A stretch of DNA of 11,108 nucleotides, taken from contig JAUIKP010000060.1 of NCBI GenBank assembly GCA_030430725.1, positions 1-11,108 of the forward strand. Reading direction: 5' to 3'. The notes below the pieces were generated by a model that saw only the letters and a list, made by a program, of their open reading frames with translations, had not been told where the DNA came from and searched no databases. Below, one piece after another: positions 6,774-11,108 of this stretch (position 1 is its first letter; every line of letters starts with the position of its first letter). A program made the translations under genes and the position numbers. The DNA is from Nitrospiria bacterium (GTDB taxonomy: Bacteria; Nitrospirota; Nitrospiria; Nitrospirales; UBA8639).

Positions 6774-9700
6774 GGATGGCCCGTTGCTTTCGTCCTTGCC
6801 GAAACTCTTTCGCCAAGGGAATCCCGTACGCCCGCAACCACGACGGATGATGCTGAGAGCGACAGGTCACAGACCACGAGCAGTCACGACAATAGGAACC
6901 AGGCAGAACAAAGAACTGTCCGGCGCGTATGCCCTCGACCCAGCGACGAATGGTCCGCAATAATTGCTCACCGGTCCGCGTAGCCCAGATCGAACTGTGA
7001 AACGATGAAAAGGTGAGAGGAGCAGGATTGAATGGACGGATAAACCGGAATTCCACGGAATGAATCCCAGGATTCGGCAGCATCATTTCTTTGGAATCCT
7101 CTCCAGATTGGCCCGACAGGCTCAAAGATGACATCATGGAATATAAAGCAGGTTGTAACCGTCGACCCCTCAGGGCTTCGTTGACGAGATCGGGGTCGTC
7201 AGTTCGAGTCGCCAATCCACCCGAAAATTTATAATCCACAATACGAGTCCTTAAGTCATCGGAATGCCGGTCCACGCGATCCACTCGTCCATGAATCTTT
7301 AACAAAGATGGCCCTCCCGGCGCCTCGCTTACAATCTCTCCCTCGCCCCCTATTTCACAATACTCGGGCATTATGGCCTGATCGACATACTCCTGTTGAT
7401 CGTGTTCGATCATCGCAAATACCACGGTAGCTAATTGTGTTTTCATTCTTTCCCACAGAACCACATACCCTTTTCCATAGAGCGTCCCATATTCATCGCA
7501 TACCTGATCGGTGGTGGAGGCGATCAAGGAAGAGAGATGAACGGGCTCTATTGGAATGACCGGCCATTTGTGATCGATGAGATATTGATAGACGTGTCGA
7601 AGAATGGCATGTCCTAATTCTCCCCAAATCCGACTTGGGATGTCCCGAGAAATAGGCTCTCGAACATTCCGTGTCCGCAAACCGTGTTCCATCCAATAAC
7701 GGAATGGACATTGGGCATAACGTTCCAACGCTGTCGGTGACAACCCCCGGGACAGGAGATCCTGCCAATGAGCCCCTTCGATCCCCAAAATCCCGTCAAA
7801 CGATCCCGCGCCTGTGGACGTCCTTTCTAGAGAAGCCAACGCCTTGAGACCATGACGAAACAATTTCCACCAGAACGAAGGCTCCAAAGAATCGGTTTGT
7901 ATCGTACGCCCCTGAAGCAGACACCGCAGACGGGTTTCCTGTCTGGTTTCTTCCCCGGGAGAAAAGTATGGAATCCTCACCCGCTCAGCCACACGCAACG
8001 GCACGTTGATCTCCGACTCAGAACAGCCCGGTACATCCCTTACGCATTCGGTTAAGAGAGGAGACGGCAACAGCGGGCGCCCTTTGTGGTCAGCACGTTG
8101 ATAGACGAGGTACACCCGGTCACGAGCTGAGTGTCGCAGCAACGCAAACAACAGAGCCTCTTCATCAAACCCATGCATCTTTTCATCGATTTTATATCCA
8201 AGACTTTCCGCCAACACCCTTCGATCCCCGTCACGCAAAAATGCATCCTCCCGAACCACACGTGGAAAGACCTGATCATTCAATCCGAGAATAAAGACGG
8301 TTCTAAAGGCACGACCTCGCGCCGCCATGGCATCGTACACCTGCACCCCTAAAGGACTTTGTCCCGGAATAGGCATGCTCGTCCCTTCCAAGGCTTCACG
8401 AAACACGTCCACCCATGCCCCCCAGGTCACTTGAGTACCGACCCGATCCAGCTGTTTTACCTGTGTCATGACCTGTTCAAATGCTTGTGCAAGATATGCC
8501 GTATGCACCTGTTCTTGCTCTTCCATTTGAGAAGATGTCCCTTCTTGAAGCAAAAAAAGATGCGTATGCACGAGTGCCTCAAATGCGAGGGTCAATTCGC
8601 CAATCGATCCTGATTCTGGAAGAGCCTGACAATCGGCCACGAGTTGGCCCACGACGGTAGCGCACTGCTGTAATGCAGCAGACGCTTCTTCCAGCGGTAC
8701 GCCGATCTTGCGCTGCCATTCACCCATTGATGCCGGGTCATTTCCGACGGCAGCAAGGCGTTCCCAATCTTCCCGGCCTTGCACCAGCCGCCAATGACGA
8801 ATGGCCTGGCCCCAGATTGGCTTTTGTTCATGGCCGGAACGTCCGTTGACCGACAGACTTCGATAATAGGGAGAGGTCACGACATTCAGCATTGCCTGCC
8901 AGGGGTACCGCTCTTCCCTCAAACCGGCAAGCTGCCACCAAAGTTTGGCGACCGGGTCTTCCAACAGAGGCAAGGTCGCTGTGGTGCAAAAGGGAATTCG
9001 ATGCTCCTCAAACACCCGCTGCAGAAATGGCCCATATGGCTCGAGAGTTCTAGCCACCACTCCAATCTCATGAAACGTATGGTCTGTCGTTTCCACCGCA
9101 TGCAGAATGGCTTTGCAGGTAAAAACAAGCTCACCCTGACTTCCAATCACATTTACCACCTGCACGGGCGGGGAAGACCCCGTCCGATTCGCTAATTCGA
9201 ACGGTTCGTGTTCAGCCTGAAGAGGTTGATACACCACTCCGGCTTTCAATAAATGTCGATCGAGAAATCGTTGAGCAAATTGATAGGCAGGTTGATCGGT
9301 AAGGGGAAAGAAGACCTTCACGGAATTGGTACGAGCCACCTCTTCCAATAGAGAAAGCTGAACCTGCGTGATGTCGTAAAACCCGTAATAAATGACCTTC
9401 GAGAGTCTGGCAACAAACGGCGAGTACCTCACCCAGGGAATCACCAAATTGGCCAAATCTTCCGGCAATCCCACCCCTAATTGTCGGCTCAAATTCCCGA
9501 TGGCCTCCTGAAGATTCAGTAAGCCAGTTAGGCGAGTGGCAGCAATCTCATCGAACAATCCCTCTTTTACCGCACGGAGAGCCAGGGGTGGCTCCACTTG
9601 CGCTTCCCGCAAATCCCGAAGACTCCGCCACACGGCCTGCCTGAGACCTGATGAACCTTGAAGATCCGCAAAGGGTCCGACTGTTTGGCCACTCTTTTCT

Positions 9701-10017
9701 AATAGTACGGCTAAAAGATATTCATAGAAAAAGTCGCCGACGAGTTCAAACGCCGGTACCCCTGCTTCCAGAGAACCCCGTGCCGCTTGCTCGGCATAGA
9801 GATGGAGGGCAAACTGATGGAACGTCAGAACATGGAGATCGAAGAGCGGACAGGCATGCTCGGCGCACAATAACCACTGTAGCCTTCTTCGCAATGAATC
9901 CGAAGGCACAAGAATGGCCAGCGGCGCTGCGGAATCAGCAGACTTGATCTGCTGGACCGTTTCGACAAGAGCTGATTCGAGGTGAGGAGAAAATGGGCCG
10001 CTGACAAGGGTAAACAT
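6766..10017 (-). CDS. addB: AddB, nuclease and iron-sulfur subunit of AddAB
   Basis: AddB partners AddA, adds the second nuclease and is the Chi-recognising subunit in studied members. The 1083-residue protein begins LVSGPFSPHLESAL, where B. subtilis AddB has a GxSGSGKT Walker A; no GKT/GKS is present, so ATP binding here is unlikely and AddA would be the only motor. A decayed helicase-like region includes DAMAARGRAFRTVFILGLNDQ near 562-581. The C-terminal nuclease shows H803, GRVDRVD (910-916, with D913), D928-Y-K930 and Q955. C770 (QCPFRYW) with C1043-x2-C1046-x5-C1052 matches the four-cysteine 4Fe-4S staple of B. subtilis AddB in order and C-terminal spacing. No strong ribosome site precedes the ATG, but a TGA in frame 18 bases upstream and the absence of other starts fix it. 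Order addB-addA is that of B. subtilis. The identification is firmer than the exact start. Confidence 0.9.
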   Translation of the reverse strand: MFTLVSGPFSPHLESALVETVQQIKSADSAAPLAILVPSDSLRRRLQWLLCAEHACPLFDLHVLTFHQFALHLYAEQAARGSLEAGVPAFELVGDFFYEYLLAVLLEKSGQTVGPFADLQGSSGLRQAVWRSLRDLREAQVEPPLALRAVKEGLFDEIAATRLTGLLNLQEAIGNLSRQLGVGLPEDLANLVIPWVRYSPFVARLSKVIYYGFYDITQVQLSLLEEVARTNSVKVFFPLTDQPAYQFAQRFLDRHLLKAGVVYQPLQAEHEPFELANRTGSSPPVQVVNVIGSQGELVFTCKAILHAVETTDHTFHEIGVVARTLEPYGPFLQRVFEEHRIPFCTTATLPLLEDPVAKLWWQLAGLREERYPWQAMLNVVTSPYYRSLSVNGRSGHEQKPIWGQAIRHWRLVQGREDWERLAAVGNDPASMGEWQRKIGVPLEEASAALQQCATVVGQLVADCQALPESGSIGELTLAFEALVHTHLFLLQEGTSSQMEEQEQVHTAYLAQAFEQVMTQVKQLDRVGTQVTWGAWVDVFREALEGTSMPIPGQSPLGVQVYDAMAARGRAFRTVFILGLNDQVFPRVVREDAFLRDGDRRVLAESLGYKIDEKMHGFDEEALLFALLRHSARDRVYLVYQRADHKGRPLLPSPLLTECVRDVPGCSESEINVPLRVAERVRIPYFSPGEETRQETRLRCLLQGRTIQTDSLEPSFWWKLFRHGLKALASLERTSTGAGSFDGILGIEGAHWQDLLSRGLSPTALERYAQCPFRYWMEHGLRTRNVREPISRDIPSRIWGELGHAILRHVYQYLIDHKWPVIPIEPVHLSSLIASTTDQVCDEYGTLYGKGYVVLWERMKTQLATVVFAMIEHDQQEYVDQAIMPEYCEIGGEGEIVSEAPGGPSLLKIHGRVDRVDRHSDDLRTRIVDYKFSGGLATRTDDPDLVNEALRGRRLQPALYSMMSSLSLSGQSGEDSKEMMLPNPGIHSVEFRFIRPFNPAPLTFSSFHSSIWATRTGEQLLRTIRRWVEGIRAGQFFVLPGSYCRDCSWSVTCRSQHHPSWLRAYGIPLAKEFRQGRKQRAIHE

Positions 10018-10070
10018 CCGGACTTTTGCGTTCGATCAGAGATAGGTTATTAAACCGATCCTGCCGATTT

Positions 10071-10247
10071 CTAGCCGGTTTCTGGTCCTATGAGCTCGCC
10101 ATTACAATCAGGGCAACTCCAATCCCCGTCAATCAGGGACATGGGATCACCACAGAAGGGACATTCCGGCCGAGGCCCGGAAGGAACCCTGGGAAGGACG
10201 GGCAACTCAATATCTAATTCTATTTCTTCTTCATCTTCATTGGGCAT
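10071..10247 (-). CDS. 58-residue double-CxxC zinc-ribbon protein
   Basis: This small frame starts at ATG 10247 and ends at TAG 10071-10073. GAGGG (10254-10258) lies six bases before the start, a good ribosome site. The first 15 residues are strongly acidic (MPNEDEEEIELDIEL), followed by a Pro-rich turn and then two CxxC knuckles, CPFC (29-32) and CPDC (45-48), separated by 12 residues. That is the layout of a rubredoxin-like zinc ribbon binding one zinc. I do not recognise the family. Possible roles are nucleic-acid or protein contact; a redox role cannot be ruled out. It lies 81 bases after the thioredoxin-like gene and 53 bases before addB on the same strand, so it probably belongs to the same transcript. 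The frame is intact and codon use looks normal. Confidence 0.75.
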   Translation of the reverse strand: MPNEDEEEIELDIELPVLPRVPSGPRPECPFCGDPMSLIDGDWSCPDCNGELIGPETG

Positions 10248-10292
10248 GTGAGACCCTCGTAAGTCCTTTGCAGTCGTTATCTGCTCAATAAT

Positions 10293-10320
10293 TGTATATG
10301 AGGAGCATCGTAGAGACGAA
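10293..10320 (-). promoter_or_regulatory. weak candidate promoter before the zinc-ribbon gene and addBA
   Basis: On the minus strand TTCGTC (10315-10320) is followed after 16 bases by TATACA (10293-10298), about 45 bases before the zinc-ribbon ATG. Both boxes are only partial matches to the sigma-70 consensus. If used, addBA could be transcribed separately from the thioredoxin-like gene. Confidence 0.25.
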
Positions 10321-10328
10321 GTCCTGGA

Positions 10329-10613
10329 TTAGTCCTCAGTATCCTCTTTTTTTGGTTTTGACTTCGCCTTCGCTTGTAGCGCCTTCTCCGCACTCTCCCG
10401 TGGCGGAACCCCGATAAAGGTCAAACGTCCATTAATCAGGGTTGCGGGCACGGCACGAATTGAATGTCGCTCCGCAAGTTCTTGACCGGCCTCCGATGTA
10501 ATATCAATCTCCCGGTAGCTAAAACTATATTTGACCCGCATGCCCTTCCACAGCGTTTTCGCACTAGGACAGGCTGAACAGGATTTGGACACCAACAAGG
10601 TCACATTCGCCAT
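10329..10613 (-). CDS. thioredoxin/glutaredoxin-like small redox protein
   Basis: The 94-residue protein has a thioredoxin fold pattern: strand VTLLVS, active site C-S-A-C (near residues 12-15) at the start of a helix, strand-helix REIDIT..., then the cis-proline strand VPATLINGRLTFIGVP. Size and motif fit the glutaredoxin/thioredoxin_3-like group that reduces disulfides or carries electrons; substrate unknown. The tail KAKSKPKKEDTED is highly charged, first basic then acidic. The start is ATG 10613: AAGGAGGAG (10622-10630) lies eight bases upstream. A GTG at 10622 in the same frame would add three residues but overlaps that ribosome site, so I reject it. The gene heads the run of minus-strand genes leading to addBA. 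Confidence 0.85.
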   Translation of the reverse strand: MANVTLLVSKSCSACPSAKTLWKGMRVKYSFSYREIDITSEAGQELAERHSIRAVPATLINGRLTFIGVPPRESAEKALQAKAKSKPKKEDTED

Positions 10614-10621
10614 TGCATTCA

Positions 10622-10630
10622 CTCCTCCTT
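10622..10630 (-). promoter_or_regulatory. strong ribosome binding site deciding the redox-gene start
   Basis: AAGGAGGAG on the minus strand is a near-perfect Shine-Dalgarno sequence, eight bases before ATG 10613. It overlaps the in-frame GTG at 10620-10622, which excludes that codon as the start. Confidence 0.75.
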
Positions 10631-10651
10631 GATAGACTTCCCAATGGTGTC

Positions 10652-10681
10652 ATGTTAGCACTGACGAAAATAGGCGGGCAA
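10652..10681 (-). promoter_or_regulatory. candidate sigma-70-type promoter for the redox gene
   Basis: On the minus strand TTGCCC (10676-10681) is separated by 18 bases from TAACAT (10652-10657), which lies about 38 bases before the ATG at 10613. Four of six bases match in each box. It falls in the 143-base gap after the response-regulator gene, the expected place for a promoter of the redox protein, zinc ribbon and perhaps addBA. Confidence 0.35.
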
Positions 10682-10756
10682 GGTAAAACGAAGAAACTGT
10701 GATTCACACGCCAGGAGAGAACAACGCGAAAGCCGACAACAAGATGGACGTGCGGA

Positions 10757-11108
10757 TTACATCTTACGAGGTTCGAGTTCAATGATGCCTTTGCGAATGG
10801 CCAGGATGGCTGCTTGGGTTCGATCAAAAACATGAAGCTTATGAAAGATATTGCGGACGTGATTTTTGACCGTCTTTTCACTGAGATCCAAGACGTTCGC
10901 AATTTCCTTATTTGTTTTTCCATCCGCCACTAATTGCAGTACGGTGATTTCACGGTCGGTGAGATCATGTTCCAATATCCCGCGCTTCTTTCCCTTGCCT
11001 TCAGACAGTAAAGAAAACTCGACCAGAATTTTACTGGCAACTGATGGATGAATGAGAGACTCTCCACGCGCAATGGTCCGAATCGCAGCCACAATTTGCG
11101 CCGAATCA
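10757..11108 (-). CDS. NarL/FixJ-type response regulator, C-terminal part
   Basis: Only the last 116 residues are in the window; the frame stays open to the right edge, so the start lies outside. The first visible residues, DSAQIVAAIRTIARGESLIHPSVASKIL, match the end of a receiver domain and linker of NarL-family regulators. A LuxR-type DNA-binding domain follows: LTDREITVLQLVADGKTNKEIANVLDLSEKTVKNHV... in about the last 65 residues, with the recognition helix around SEKTVKNHVRNIFHKL. A GTG near 11092 is internal, not a start. It would be a cytoplasmic transcription factor answering a sensor kinase; the kinase and target are not visible. No terminator is evident in the 143 bases before the redox gene, so read-through is possible. 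Confidence 0.88.
   Translation of the reverse strand, partial: DSAQIVAAIRTIARGESLIHPSVASKILVEFSLLSEGKGKKRGILEHDLTDREITVLQLVADGKTNKEIANVLDLSEKTVKNHVRNIFHKLHVFDRTQAAILAIRKGIIELEPRKM

Noticed and set aside
3324..10017. A phage-defence island reading of the helicase-nuclease pair
   Set aside because: The motifs, sizes, order and iron-sulfur cysteines fit housekeeping AddAB; no other defence gene, integrase or composition shift accompanies it.
11090..11092. GTG as start of a short LuxR-only protein
   Set aside because: The frame continues to the window edge with receiver-like sequence before it and no ribosome site, so the gene is cut by the window.

Overview
The window is about 11 kb of ordinary-density bacterial chromosome with roughly 50-55 % GC in the coding parts. 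A diderm host is suggested by Lgt together with a predicted TPR lipoprotein. The style of the genes (AddAB type, PAS/sigma-54 regulator, NarL-type regulator) would fit Nitrospirota or a related deep-branching Gram-negative lineage, but the sequence alone does not prove that. I see no mobile element, CRISPR array, tRNA or rRNA.

Layout, left to right. Positions 1-254 are a very AT-rich spacer (about 27 % GC by my count) with no gene. It holds a leftward sigma-54-type -24/-12 element, a perfect hyphenated palindrome, and a second copy of the palindrome's 11-base core. Next, on the minus strand, is a PAS/AAA+/Fis sigma-54 activator (255-1634). It has a GAFTNA loop instead of GAFTGA and a cysteine-rich PAS domain. 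A 338-base divergent spacer (1635-1972), unusually rich in TTGCC/GGCAA words, separates it from lgt on the plus strand (1973-2791), which encodes the prolipoprotein diacylglyceryl transferase.

Convergent with lgt is a long minus-strand block read from right to left. It contains the end of a NarL/FixJ response regulator that runs off the window (10757-11108), a small CxxC thioredoxin/glutaredoxin-like protein (10329-10613), a 58-residue double-CxxC zinc-ribbon protein (10071-10247), addB (6766-10017), addA (3324-6773, overlapping addB by 8 bases) and a small TPR lipoprotein (2845-3306). From the redox protein to the lipoprotein the gaps are 81, 53, -8 and 17 bases, so co-transcription is plausible.

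AddA and AddB together form a complete AddAB helicase-nuclease for double-strand-break end processing. AddA has all SF1 helicase motifs and a nuclease domain. AddB has no visible Walker A motif but keeps its nuclease residues and the four cysteines of an iron-sulfur staple. I found no convincing new defence or mobile system. The points most worth a second look are the candidate sigma-54 promoter and repeat beside the activator gene, the GAFTNA/cysteine-PAS activator itself, and the small zinc-ribbon gene directly upstream of addBA.
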